Positions 46,701-58,892 of a stretch of 64,000 bases of DNA are shown piece by piece. The notes below the pieces were generated by a model that was given only the letters and a program-made list of their open reading frames with translations, did no database searches and was not told the DNA's origin. The translations under genes and the position numbers were made by a program. Position 1 is the stretch's first letter. Every line of letters begins with the position of its first letter. The DNA comes from Takakia lepidozioides (lineage: Eukaryota; Streptophyta; Takakiopsida; Takakiales; Takakiaceae): the NCBI GenBank assembly GCA_030704615.1, contig CM060732.1:66631053-66695052 (forward strand). Direction: 5' to 3'.

Positions 46701-49700
46701 CTGTTGATGAGTAGTTGTTCTAGGGTTGCTTGTTGAGGGTCCCACTCTCTCTCTTGTATCCTTCTTTCTCTTGTCCCATAAGCTCTTTGCACTTTCCATG
46801 GATGTTACAAAGTGTTTCTTTCTTTTTTTCATTCTTCCTCGGTCTTCTTTCAGTTTGTTGTCGGATTGTGTGCCACACTGTCGTTCTTGCTTACCTTCAT
46901 GAGGCATCTCTGAGCTGCGGTTGGAGCTTGCCTTGCTCTTTTGGTTTTCTCATTCTGTCCTACTTCGTCCTATGGGTCCAGAGAGCCTCTCATGGGAGTA
47001 CTGGAGTTCTTCTCTTTGTCTCTTTTTTAATTTCTCAGTCCTTGGACAAATCGATACAAGAGCCATGGTTTCAGTAATGGCAGCAAGCACGGTGCGGGAC
47101 TCACTGTATGGTTTGACAGAAGCTTTTGTTGTGGTGAGTGAATGCAGCAACACTCGCACACTTGACGGATCTAGGGTTTATCTGGTTCCGGGAGTTCTAT
47201 TTGGAAACCTCACGTGTTATTCAGGTAGTCTGATTTTCATTATCTAAATATATCTGATTTGGAAGCAACAATATCAATCTGAGGCTGTTCATTGGATAGA
47301 GGGGCTCTCCTTGATGTTCCTGACCCTGTTGGAGCCAGTTAAAGGGATTCAGTCCTAGGTATGAGACTCATACCGAACTTGCCATGGGCTTCAAGCACAG
47401 CCCATACCCCTTCCATCCCTCTCTAATATGAGGTTCCTCTGTTACTTGGTTCACAAGATGGATTGGATGCAGTCATGTTTAACTCATCTTCAGCTTGAAC
47501 TTTTAACGGTGGGTGTGGCAGTTTCCAATCGAGTGTTCGCTGCCATGGATGCTGGTGGAGCATGTGATTGAGTCACAGGATGCAGGACTGCTGGAGAGTG
47601 TGCTCATACCCTTCGACATGTACAATGACTCTGCTGATCATGCCCTCCGTGTGCTAAAGCAACGTTTCCTTTATGATGAGATTGAAGCCGAGGTAAGTGG
47701 CTCGCATGTATGCTGACAAGAGTCTACCCCTCAGGGATATCTAACTCAAATCTAGTTTGCGGTACCTTCTTATATGACCATGTAGAGCATAACCCTTATT
47801 TGGTGTGCATCTTGTGCACTTGACATAGATGCTGACATGCTGTCCACATGGAGATCTATGTTGAGCATGGGATTGAAGTTGGTCTTATTTGGTGGAATAC
47901 CTTCCCACCACAACTACAAAAGCAGTTACATACCTCTGTACTTCCCCCTTGATGAGTACATCCCACAATCACTGCAGTACATGAGACCACTCTTTGACGC
48001 TGTTGGTCACCCGCCATACATCCATGGCACTCTGCTGTTGGCAAACAAGGGGACAAGACAGACTATATATGGTGGTTTTTTGTACATATGGACATGCTAT
48101 GCTTGGCTTATGCTAGGGATCTCATGGCAGAACACTAGACAATGAGACAAATTAGTACCACAGATGGTCGATGTATCTCAGCAGGCACTGCTCCTTCAAG
48201 GGGTCCCCTATGGTGCTCACCTCTTTGACCAGTTCGCAATTCCTTCTAATTTTTCTCTTGGCCCTCCATTGAAAGCTGTCACTGTTAATGCAAGAGCGGT
48301 TTTTGAACCATGGCAGGTAGATTTATGCTTTGACCAGCTGGTGTTCAAGTTGAGTCAGCAGATGTTTGCCCACTACAAGAGCCGTGCTGCCAGGTAGTTA
48401 TCCAACCCCTCTATTTCTCATACTAGTGACATTAAACTCGTTGAGACAAAACTATATAGAATCAGCCATTGACCTGAGCACTTATGTTGCTCTTTTCAGT
48501 TGAGAAAATCTCATGTATTGGATAGGTATTGTCTCAATTCAACTAAACTAAGAGCCATCAACCTTGAGGTCCAGACTGTAAATTAATAACTGCATGGATG
48601 GTGAAGCTGGGTACCTTCTAATCATATTGGATGTTTTGATCCCTTCTGAGCTTGATTGTAGCATCAGGGTGATGATTAAGGCTGATTTGGTTGGTATTAA
48701 CACTTCAACTCTTGGTTGTTACATTTTTCACGGACACATTGGTGCAATTTTGCTCATCTGCTATCCTTTGTCGTGTATTTGTCTGATTATTGTTATCATG
48801 AGAGGAGTTGTTGTTCTATTGAGTCTTCTGTGAAAGCTGTATCTAACATTGACATCTCTGTGGTTTTGTCACTCATGAGCTGGACAACAACAGCAAAATG
48901 TTGGATCTTGCATTCCTAGCAACCATTGCAAATCGCGAGAAGTACTTTGTCTTCCCCAAACGATATGATCCGCTCTTTAGAGTCCGGCGTGTGAAGGTCT
49001 GTGGTCAGACCTTGTGTGCCTGCAGAAATTACCTTGCACTTGGTGTATGGATCACACTAGTTTTCTCAGCATGACACCATGAAGCTCAGTAACGGGTCTA
49101 TGTGCTGTTGGTTAAATAATGAGTTTCTATTGCTCATTAGGCAACCCATGGTACCCCCTTTGGATGTTAAAGTATTTTCGTATCTTACATGCTGTCAATC
49201 AACTATAGAATGGATAGAACTGCAGTAGGATGGGATACTTAAGGGAGGCACTAACATTTATCTTCATTGGTGGCAGCTTATGGGCCGCAGCATTGACCTT
49301 ACATTTCTCATTGGACAACGAATGAACAAGATATTTCGAGAGAACCTGGATTTCTTGTTTGAGCGGTTTGAGTCACATGACCTCTGCTCTATTGTGGTAT
49401 GTACGCTGCAAGTTTTGCAGTATTAAGTTCACCTCTGCAGCATACGTCGTTCTTGAAATCAATTGGTGTAGGTGGAAGGAATAGAAATAAGTTGTGGCGT
49501 TCATTAATTACTTTCAACTTAACACATTACTACACTGCTATGCAGTTGAAAATGCATTGTATTACTCAAACAAAATCGATATGAACAATTTCGTCTTGGT
49601 GTATGATGACAAGGGCAGGACTTGCAGAGACTTGTGGAAATACTAAGATTCACACATGAGCTGCTCTCAGAGCATGTCACCATTGATCCCTTCAATCGTA

Positions 49701-52700
49701 TGTTGGGAGAGATGACTGAGACCATTTCTTTGGTGTCATTCTCAGGACGTATTGCTTCACAGGTGAGCCTCAACTCGCCACAGAGTGCCTCTGCCAGTAC
49801 TCAGTCATGTGTAGCCTGTGAAAAAGCAGAGTTGTTGTGACAGAGATGTCCTTTGTTCACTATTAGCTGCTTGGTTGGATTTGATAATAGTGAGGATAAG
49901 GAACTGACAATCCACGACAGGATGGATGGAGAAACCAATGACTACAAGAGCAAAGAAACATTCTATACTACTGTCTTAAGGCTTGGCCTCATATAAAGTC
50001 ATGTTTCTTATGCAATTATGCACAGACTGGACATGGAAGGTTCTGAGAAAGGGGCTGATGAATGGGTTGAAACTGGAAACCTCCAGAACCCAGCAAATCT
50101 AACACTAGTAAATGAGATGAATGTCATTTGATGCTATGTGTATTCTTTGTGAGACAGGTGTTCCTTGAGCTGCAGAATGATTTCTTTTCCAATTACACTC
50201 TCTGCACTACAACTCAGCGTTTTGTACGATCTCCCAAACCTTGTCAACGTCCTGTTCGAAGGCCCCCTTCCCCCCATGCGGACTCCAGCTTTCTCTGTGG
50301 CAACCACGTATGTCTTTATTTGGGCATCCTACTTAGCATGGATTGGGAAGGAGAGAACTTCGGAGGGTAGACTTTTGAAGTTAGTCTAGAAAATCTCGTG
50401 CTTTGGTTCCATTGGCCAGAAAGGCCTTCTGTACGCTTTGGGATTTCTTCTTCACTCAATGTCCTAGTTTCCCCATTTTTCAACTCTAAAAAATGAAAGC
50501 AGAGACAGTGAAAATATTTTGCATAGAGTGAGGGTATACAATGTACAGCATGAGAGCTCTGTGAGCTGGCAATGGTTGGGTGTGCACAGGATCTGAATGC
50601 AGCACATGGAGTTTGGGCAGAGCTGCAGAGCAAGTTTTATGGTCTACCCCACATGTTTGCCATGGTCAAGTTGCTGGGATCGCGATCACTGCCATGGCTT
50701 GTCCGGGCCCTGCTTGACTACCTCTCGAAGAAGGTGTGCTGTTATGTTTAACATGCTCCTAGGCTAACAAAAACAAGTTGGATTGTAAGGCAGCCACTTG
50801 GCATCAAACTGGGCTGTTATCTTTTATGACTTTCATGAACTCTTCACTTTGTTTCACCAGATATCAGCCATGGAACCAGGCATTGAAGAGATACGGGGAG
50901 CCATGCCCAAGGCCATCACCATCCCACCTTACGAAGAGGGTGTTGAAGGTTTCTCAATCCTTACCTCATTCTCTCCTGATAGTTTTCAACGTCGCCCATG
51001 TAAATTTGTGTGAACTGTAACGGATAGGACATTTGCCAATGTGTTTTATAGAAACACTGGGACTGTCAGTAAGCCTCCATTCTCAAATTTAGTGAGCAGG
51101 CAAATGCAAATGTCAAATCTGATCCCTATGAAACTACTAAGGTCACCAACCCCCTCCCCCCCACCAATAGACCCCATAGGACAAAACTGTCCCGGCTGGA
51201 TGAATATAGCATGAAATCGATTGGTGCCTGGTTTTCCAGTGCTTTCTGTAAGTTGACTTTCTGTGGACATTCTAAATTCCTTCCTTTTCTCTTTCCACAA
51301 CCAAGACCCCCATCTGCAAGCTTATTCAAGCTGTTCTCTTGCAGAAAAGTGGCAGAAACTCAGTACCAAGATGTGAACAATGATATGCCCGTGAATTTGA
51401 GTGTAGACTATATGTGATCTACGGGAACTGATGAAGTTGGTAGGGAGTGGTGGCAGCTTGTCACTGCCACACATGATGAAGTTGATGACAGAGACTTTGT
51501 GATTGACAGCACAATGTTGAGACGGCTTTCTCTATGTTGCCTAGTTTAGGTATTGACTTGCACTCATGTAATATCTTGTTGCCTGATGGTGTTGTTAGTC
51601 TAGTTACATTGTGATTGTAATCCAGGCTCCTGGTGATTATGGTTTCTATGTGACCAATAACCACTTCAAGTTATCAAGAGTGTGATGGTTTCCAGTGGTT
51701 GATCAGAAAAAGCTTACAAGTGACTGATAGGTGTTGCTCTTGACAGGATGCCTAAAGAATTTCAGAGAGCAGCTGCAATGGGTGACAAACTTCAAGGGGA
51801 AATCCGTATTGCTTCAAGGGCTGAAAGAGATTGGTAGCCTCATATTCTGGATGAGCCTTCTTGATACAGCCATGGTAAGAAACACTTTGAAGTTACCTGT
51901 GCTCCACATTTACTCATCGACATCTGCAAACATTGGCTCAGATCGTTAAGACACTCCATCAAAAAGCAAAACCTGGATCCTAGCCTGGTTAGGTAGCCCT
52001 CTATATAATATAGTTGTAGCATATGTGGGCAACGGTTGCACTTCCAGTGACACTATTGTGAGACCATTAGAGGGCAAACAAACAAAATGACAGAAGATGA
52101 AACAGTCAGGCTGGAATATGTGAAGGCCAGGGTGTGTTCTAGTTTTATTTCCCATGGTGCCGGATGCATGTTACTCCCAATGGGAGGGTGTGACCCCTAA
52201 CAAGGGGGGCTGTGTCTGCCACAATATATTCCAGAGACAGACAGAAACGGTGCACTTTATGCAAGTGGTTCCATGGCTAGGTGTTGTTCCAAACAAGGAA
52301 GGCCAGCTACAGCAGCTGCTTTGTGATGATAACTATAGTCCTTTGGTCAGTTTATTCAAGCAAGCAACCAACGAAGTTCTCTCGGACCCTGCTTGTCCCC
52401 ATGCTCCTGCCTTCCTCTCAATGGCCAAGCAGGCAGAGGTTGCAGGTGTGTAAACTACCCTTCTTGTTATCTAGTGTAACAGTGGGAGAGAGAAAACTCC
52501 TAGAGACTCCTTACAATCAAAGTCAGAAGGGGATATTGTCAGTAGTGTTCGTGTAGCTTCAGAGAATGGATTTAATGGTTATGAGCCAATAAAGAGGAGA
52601 GCTTGCAACCCAGTGTCTAGAAAAAGTTGGTATGAGTTGCTTTTTTTGAGTGTTTTGATTGCCTCGATGGCTTGTGGAGTGTCTGTCTGAAATTCCAGTG

Positions 52701-55700
52701 GTGCTGTTTTTGAACTGTTGCTGTCACTGAAATTTGGCACAATCAGGAGGGAGTGCCAGAAAGAGCTAAAATTCTGCCTTCTGGGCTGACGTGTATTTGT
52801 AGATATACTTTACATGAACAACCTACAAACGGGGAGTATTCTCGACTACACCCTTACGTATCTTACGGCAGTACTCGCCCATGTGCGTGAGAAGTGGGAT
52901 GTACCATCCAAAACTGGACTCATTGAGATCACAACATCAAAAGAGTATCACCGGATCTATAGTGGCCTTCAATTTGTGAGCTCTCCTAACTAGCGCTTTC
53001 ATTTGATGCACCAGATCCTTGGTTGGCTTTTATGGGTAAGATGCAATAGACTGAATAACAGTCGTTCTCTTGGTTCATCTCATAATAGCCCAGAGGTTGG
53101 GGTTGACACAGTACTGTCGGTAGTCTCTTGTTGGAGGTTATGTTACTGGGTCTGTTCAGCTGTGGTAAACTCCCTTATCTTTGGGCACCTATGGCCAATA
53201 ACTAAATTCCCTCTTTCTGCGAGACCCTGTGTTGTGAGGCACCAAAGTTTATGCTGGCTTGATTTGATGTCATTCTTCTTCTCTGTACTGATTGGAAACG
53301 CTTAGGTGACCAATTCACTAAGTCAGAGTACAGGAAAACCAAAAGGCAGTGGAGAGGGCCTAGAGACCAATTATGTTCTGTACTCATGCTAGTTTGCAGC
53401 TCAAAATTAACGGAACTCATCTTAACTGGCCTCAATGACAGCACAACATGCAAGGATTGTCACCGAGTCTACAGTCGCTACTGTTTGTAAGCTCTCCGTT
53501 CAATCACCCTTTATAATTTACTCTCCAATCTATTGTTATAATTTCCAGTCCCTATGATGCTAAATGTAAGTTCATGACACTGTAGATTAGTGAGTCTCAA
53601 TGTGTTTGATCCGGAGGCCAGCAACGACATGGTGCCGGATGGGGGGGTTGGTATCCTGTGAGCACAGCGTGTGCGTGTTCACGCCCGCGTGAGCACAACC
53701 CACGGTCATGGGAAACCTCGGTCATAGGAGTTATATGTTCTCAGAACGGAATAAAATCATAAGCGGGTATAGAGGACTGGTGCATTTGTACAATACATTT
53801 ACGCCAATTCAGCGAGGCGAAACCTTTAGTGGTGTAGCCAAAAACCCTAAATCTGTAGTGGCGGCAGTGAATTTCGCATTGAGAAATACTTGGTGATATG
53901 GGCACAAACTAAGCAGCGGTGAATTTCGCACTGAGCAATACTTGGTGATATGGGCACAAACTAAGCAAACGGTGGGTTTTGCATTGAGAAATCCCATCAC
54001 CCAAAAATCCTACATAAAAAAGGAATGGGTGGGGGGCTTGAAAAGTGAACTATCTTGCTAAAGAACACACAGTAGAGCTCATTTCTGCCTGTTCAGTTCA
54101 GTTATCAACCCAAGCCCTTCCTGCCAGATTATTTTGGTGAGCATATGCAGTCAATTGGAAGGATTGGACGTTCTACCTCGGAGAGTTTGGATGGTGACAA
54201 TCAACAATGCCCACCTTGTCATCTAATGAGATATAGTTAATAGACACGTTTGGTAGAGAGCTGATTCCCCCAAAATATTAGAACCTTCTGTAAGTGTAAA
54301 CATGTCTGTGGTCTATGGTGCTTGTGAAACGGTGTTGTAATATCATGTTTGTTGCCTATCAACACAGAAAGGCCAAACTGAACCTGCTGAGGATTGTGGA
54401 ACCACTAGCCTGACTACCCTCATGGACTATTAGCATTTGATACCGTCCTTTTATGATCTGTTGGTTGGTGTGCGCAAATTAGGATGATCTTTATCTTTCA
54501 ATTGGGTTTGTCTGATGCGCCTCAAAGTCAAAAGGCATACGTGCGCAAAGGATTGTCGTGCTAAGCTCATGACGGTTGATGTGAACTGACCACCATAAGG
54601 CATGCCATACATAGAACAGATAGATAATAGTGCACATACATGCTGTGACATCATTTGCTGTTTGCTGGCAGGTGTCTAGCCAAAACCCAACGGAGGGCGA
54701 GACCTTTCAAGAAAGTTATGGCGATGCAGTTGCATGGGGGGGCTGTACCATCGTTTATTTGTTGGGCCAACAGCTGCGATTTGAACTCCTTGACTTTGCA
54801 TATCATATTCTCTCTGTGGCAGAGGCAGAAGCATTGCCAACAGCCCATTCCTATCTTTCTGACAAAACAAAGGCTACGTCCCCTCCCTACTCTCTGGTAA
54901 TTCTCAATAGTCAGTCTAATCAAATCCCCCATTGTGTTTAGTTTAGTAGGAGCTGTAAGCATACCAAGAGGATCAACAAAACATTCACAAGGGTTACAAT
55001 TTAAGTAGGTAACATTCAGGTGGCACTTTCAATTGGCAGTGCCAGTTAATCAGCGTCCACCTCGTAATGGAGGCAGTAGCCCTAAAGTGTGGGGAAGGCA
55101 GCAAAGATTATGCTGTTGGCAATTGGCATTGTCTTCTTTTGGAGTGCTGGGGCATGAATATGCATAGTAAAAAATTGCGATCTCAATATTATATGGCATT
55201 ATATCAAAAGTAACCTTGCCGATGTAACCCCACACCATCTTGAAAGGTTTTTCCTTAGATATTTCAAGCCATATTCTTTCCTAGGAATCCCATTGTTTTG
55301 ACAACAGAAATTTATGTTTTTGTCATTGTGCAGGAAGTGGCAGCCTTCTTGGACAATGCTAAGAAAGCCCGAAGGCTGAATAGCCATGTCTTCTCTTTGT
55401 TACGAACACGGGCACCACAGGAGGATAAACTGGCATTAATGATCAAACAGAGCGGAAGTGTTGTGCATCGAATCAAGTACCCAGTAACCCCATCTTTATT
55501 TGACACTCTGCCCTTGAAAGGTGTGGTCACATTATCCAACCTTGTGAAATATTGGTCTTGTAAGTTAACCAGGGCAGTTGAAGGGGGCTGTTGTTTGACA
55601 TAATGTAAAGTCCTAGGAACCATGATTGTATCAGGAAGTTGTCATTTGATAGTATTCTTCTGTGGGACAGTTAGTAGGATTCTGGGATGTCCATCTGCCT

Positions 55701-57056
55701 TCAACATCAATGTGTTCATTCATGGACAGGATAGGTGTTCCAAGTTTCCATGCTTAGACATGTGGGCCTGAGACAGGGATCCCTGCACTTTGACTGTGGG
55801 TTGGAAAGGACACATTCACAATTACCATTGCCCTTTTACTTTTTGTGCAATTGTCTGAGGAATTACTACCTCGTTTAGAATCTGGCTAAGTGGCAAAGGA
55901 AGCAACTGAGACTAACCAAAAGTGGGGTTGGAGCAGGAGCTACAGAGGCATCCGCACCATCATGAGTGTTCTGTGATGAGTAGAGGAGAGAGATCAATAC
56001 GCCCTTCTTTTGGTTGTAGCAACAACCCCGTGCTCACTTTGGTTGAAACACACAGATGAAGCAGAGGGAGGGGTTTGACCAAGAGGAGAGGCGAATGTGG
56101 TGAGCTACCATCTCAAAAGGCCCATCCAGAGATGATGAGACACACTCAATAGAATTGGCCTAGCCTACAGCCACTCCAGAGCTGAACAGAAGTGAGAAAG
56201 GACTTGAGCAAGGACAGGTGACACAGGTGCACTGCACTAAGTATACTGCTCATGGCCTGCTGGCAGCACTATGTGAATGGGGTGCATACGCCCAAGTACC
56301 CAACCCTGTGGCATGAGGATCAACATGAGGAAGGAGTGCCTGTCTTCAGATTCAATTCCTAGTTAGATTCGTCTGCCCAACCCCATGGTTAGAGCTGATG
56401 AAAGGAAAAGATGGGAAGGAAAGGAGATTGAAGGATATGGTAGTTACAACATGCCTCTCTGGCGTATGGATTCTAAGAAGTGACCGATAGTGGAGAGATG
56501 GGAAGCTCTGGTCCAAGAGCTCTCTTTCAATGAGTCCACCACACCATAGACTGCTAAGTCCTTAAATGTAGACTTAACTTCTACCAAACAATTTTGGAAG
56601 ATGTGGGCGTTTAACCCTAAATTATTATACAGTCTGTACTGAGATTTAGGTGTCTCTCAACTGAATTCCTTGGCTGTAAGCTTTGCTGACTGCTGTTAGG
56701 AAAACCTTCTGCTACAAAGGATGAAAGCCATTAAATTCACCCCGTACAATTGCTCTGGAATTTTTGTAGCAATACTCAAATCTTTTGAAGCAAGGAAACC
56801 ATTGTTTTATTTCTAGTATCCCTGCTCAAAGCAGGTTGTCCGCCTGAAAGATATTGGATGTTCTACAAGGCAATCTTCGAAAGTGGAAGATGAAGTTCCA
56901 GAAGATGAAGTGCCAGACCCTAAGATCCTGCTTGTGAAAGTGTTGAGCTCAAATAATGTTGTCTACTCGAGGAACAATTGCGTGGGCTTTGCGATTTCAG
57001 ATGGATGTGAATTTGGGGGGATGTGCAGAGCAGATGTCTGCCAATTACTGAGGTGA
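34792..57056 (+). CDS. PIR: PIR/SRA1 (CYFIP homologue), SCAR/WAVE complex subunit, about 31 exons
   Basis: Exon translations follow Arabidopsis PIROGI in order from MTVPVEEAVAALSTFSLE to the C-terminus, about 1,310 residues. Exons: 34,792-34,845; 36,122-36,194; 36,443-36,507; 36,785-36,862; 37,424-37,543; 38,020-38,090; 38,520-38,612; 39,195-39,264; 40,023-40,087; 40,640-40,835; 41,301-~41,456; ~41,776-41,868; 42,166-42,378; 44,089-44,300; 45,267-45,414; 45,622-45,790; 47,148-47,224; 47,522-47,692; 48,317-48,393; 48,894-48,996; 49,277-49,396; 49,619-49,762; 50,158-50,307; 50,590-50,733; 50,861-50,948; 51,747-51,874; 52,235-52,445; 52,803-52,975; 54,672-54,896; 55,334-55,522; 56,835-57,056. 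Phases agree throughout except at exon 11/12, where no GT is at the expected point. Landmarks are SILYTYRSCV-like (AILYTYRSCV), FSWYKR, EGFQLLS and AWGGCTIVYLLGQQL. PIR binds active ROP GTPase and relays it to SCAR and ARP2/3 actin nucleation. The last exon is less certain; without it the frame stops at 55,603. Confidence 0.92.
39240..39605 (+). repeat. Dispersed repeat copy overlapping PIR exon 8 border and intron
   Basis: From about 39,300 the sequence resembles 8,530-8,830 and 10,325-10,512: CTTCTGTTCACCAACTTT, GTGCTTTCTAGAGGATATCT, ATGGCCACAAGGCTACGGCA and CGTCTTATGAGTACACTCTC. It begins just after the donor of PIR exon 8 and occupies the first part of that intron. Confidence 0.65.
41664..41698. 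repeat. (GAGAG)n-type microsatellite in a PIR intron
   Basis: About six units of AGGAG / GAGAG in a row within intron 11. Confidence 0.8.
42610..43700. repeat. Tandem repeat in PIR intron 13 (about four and a half units)
   Basis: Units of about 220-270 bp recur with the blocks GATAGCCAAT(C/T)TCTCAC, ACGAGGATCAGAAATGCTTG, GCAGCATATCTGCATGAGGC, TTGTTTTTGGGCTGCTT, CTCTTGTTTCATGCTTTCTC and CCATAAGCTCTTTGAG. Starts are near 42,645, 42,905, 43,120 and 43,370, with a partial unit from 43,520. Confidence 0.75.
46262..46815. repeat. Same repeat family in PIR intron 16 (two units)
   Basis: Two further units share CGAGGATCAGAACTGCTTGG, CAGCATATCTG, TTGTTTTTGGGCTGCTTGTT and CCCATAAGCTCTTTG with intron 13. 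They start near 46,270 and 46,620. Confidence 0.7.
53433..53495 (+). pseudogene. Relic of the 3' end of PIR exon 28
   Basis: CACAACATGCAAGGATTGTC followed by ACCGAGTCTACAGTCGCTAC and TTTGTAAGCTCTCC parallels the end of exon 28 and its donor at 52,929-52,985 (CACAACATCAAAAGAGTATC...TTTGTGAGCTCTCC). The donor GT is preserved, but only about 50 bp of exon is recognisable, so it is probably a decayed local duplication. Confidence 0.6.
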
Positions 57057-58009
57057 CGCAGATTGTGATTAGGCTTGTACTATATAGGTCATAAAACTTC
57101 AAAAGGCAAAGGAAAGGAAAGTGGGCACACTTAGCTACTGCCAGCTTGAATGTCAGCAGCAATAACTGAGTAATGGCAGCTATGTTACACCGCCAAGACA
57201 TTTAATGGGCTCAGTGCGTGTTGTAAGAGAGACTCTCAAGCTGCCACCGGTGACCGGGCTAATTCAATTATGAAGGACTGTTGTCCCGCATCACGCATGT
57301 GAAGATTCAAATCTGCAATCAGTCTCGTCCGTGCGCCAAAGCTACCTAAACCACTCTTGGTTTCGCACTCATTCCCACACATGCGAAGGTTTGACTAAGT
57401 AGAACATTCAGAAACCCACGCGCCCAACAGCCATATCTGTCCCTTTGTGTAGGAAAAAACAGCTCCTGGGGAGTGAGCACTGAGGATTGTCGTGTATTTC
57501 CGTCTAATATTGTGCAGCTAGCCTGTTTCCTTGCATTCCCATGTCTACAGAGGAAGTATTGGAATAAACAATAAACACCCAAGTCAGAGGTGAAGGAGGA
57601 CATACATATACATCCTCTTGCTTCCTCTGCTTTCTCATGTGCTGGCTCATTTCATGTTGACAACTCGCCTGACATAGCGATCTTTCGGTATGCCATAAAT
57701 TCAGCAGAGGCAACAATAGACGGTCAGGCACAGAGCACATGACCTGTGAAGACCAGCAGCAGGCTCCTTCTATTCATGGGTAGGCTGCAGGGTGCAGCCA
57801 TTACCCTTGCCTGAGCCTTGCAGTGCAACTGCAAGAGCGGCTACTTAAGTTACCAACCATGTCTGTAGTCACTGCAAGCGGCCTTTCATGACGGGAACAA
57901 GAGTCTCCAGGTGTAGTGCATAAAACAGTACATTTCCGTGTTGTTTTCCAATACAAAAAGCTGGCCATTTTTTAGCACCGCGTCCATGAATGCTTCTACG
58001 TAGACAGTG
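57057..58009. other. 3' region of PIR, no gene recognised
   Basis: Convergent intergenic sequence between PIR and the aminotransferase gene. Short frames at 57,346-57,740 (-) have no domain. Confidence 0.35.
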
Positions 58010-58500
58010 TCCATGTGCACAACAGGTTGGAGTTTGTAGTCAGAATTCTGCCACGAGCTTTCCTAAGACTCATTTTGGTAGACAACGTCCATGTGCATAA
58101 TAGGTTGGAGTCATAAGTCAGGACTTTGTGGTGAGTCCTAAGACTCATTCTGCTTTCCTCAAATTCAGTTTGGTGTTCTTTCGAAGTACCATGGCCGCAA
58201 ACTTGTCTCTGTAGCCTTCGATACTCGCTTTACAACAGAATGGGTCAAACCTACTTAATTTGAGCAGATCCAGCAAGCTTTGTTTCATTCTGGCAGAGAA
58301 TGCATAATAGGTTGGAGTCAGGACTTTGCGGTGAGTTCTAAGACTCATTTTGCTTTCCTCAGATTCAGTTTGGTGTTCTTTCGAAGTACCACAGCCGCAA
58401 ACTCGTCTCTGTAGCCTTTCTCTCCATTCTTTCTTTATAACAGAATGGGTCAAACCTACTTAGTTTGAGCAGATCCAGCAAGCTTTGTTTCATCTGACAA
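58010..58500. repeat. Tandem duplication of about 205 bp, two full copies plus a partial one
   Basis: Copies at about 58,091-58,300 and 58,301-58,500 share ATAATAGGTTGGAGTC, TTCAGTTTGGTGTTCTTTCG and GAGCAGATCCAGCAAGCTTT. A shorter related piece (ACAACAGGTTGGAGT ... CCTAAGACTCATTTTGG) lies at 58,019-58,075. All are 3' of the aminotransferase gene. Confidence 0.75.
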
Positions 58501-58675
58501 GTTGGAATCCTTCTTTGCCTTCTACCAGAGATCTGAAGTTTACACAAACAAGATCCCTCACAATGATAAGCACAAAATCACCTTACCAAACAATTTATTT
58601 TTGCCTGAGAACATCAGGCAAGTATGGTTTGGCCTTCCTCCAACAAAGAAGCAACACATTCAGATACACAAGAAC

Positions 58676-58800
58676 TCAATAGGAGAGATTGAGTTCCTGA
58701 TTACTTCTAAGGCACAGGTGTACTAGTACTGTGGGTGGACCGTCTACCATGTCTCTTTTCATTGCCTCAAGCAAGGCCAGTGTCACCAGGCCTGGCTGCC
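58676..58800 (-). CDS. Duplicated alternative last exon of the aminotransferase gene
   Basis: A second copy of the terminal exon with an identical acceptor context (GAATTGCAG|GGCAGCCAGG). It encodes QPGLVTLALLEAMKRDMVDG then PPTVLV. A 2 bp AC insertion relative to the first copy then changes the end from PVPYK to HLCLRSNQELNLSY before a TGA at 58,676-58,678. An AATAAA-like signal (AAAATAAATT on the minus strand, near 58,600) follows this copy but not the first one. It could be an alternative last exon or simply part of the 3' UTR. Confidence 0.6.
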
Positions 58801-58892
58801 CTGCAATTCAAGCCATCCCGCTGGCCTTCCTCTAACAAAGAAGCAACACATTCTGATACACAAGAACTCACTGTGAGAGATTGAGTTCCTGA

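Noticed and set aside
45816-47247. Hydrophobic plus-strand frames in PIR introns (Phe/Leu/Cys-rich)
   Set aside because: They come from T-rich intron and repeat sequence, overlap in several frames and stop quickly.
58145-58547. MKQSLLDLLKLSRFDPFC frames as the last aminotransferase exon
   Set aside because: The phase does not fit the donor at 59,307, whereas the exon at 58,990 fits in phase and in homology.
58485-58726. Plus-strand frame containing ENIRQVWFGLPPTKKQ
   Set aside because: It is antisense to the duplicated last exon and 3' UTR of the aminotransferase gene and has no known family.
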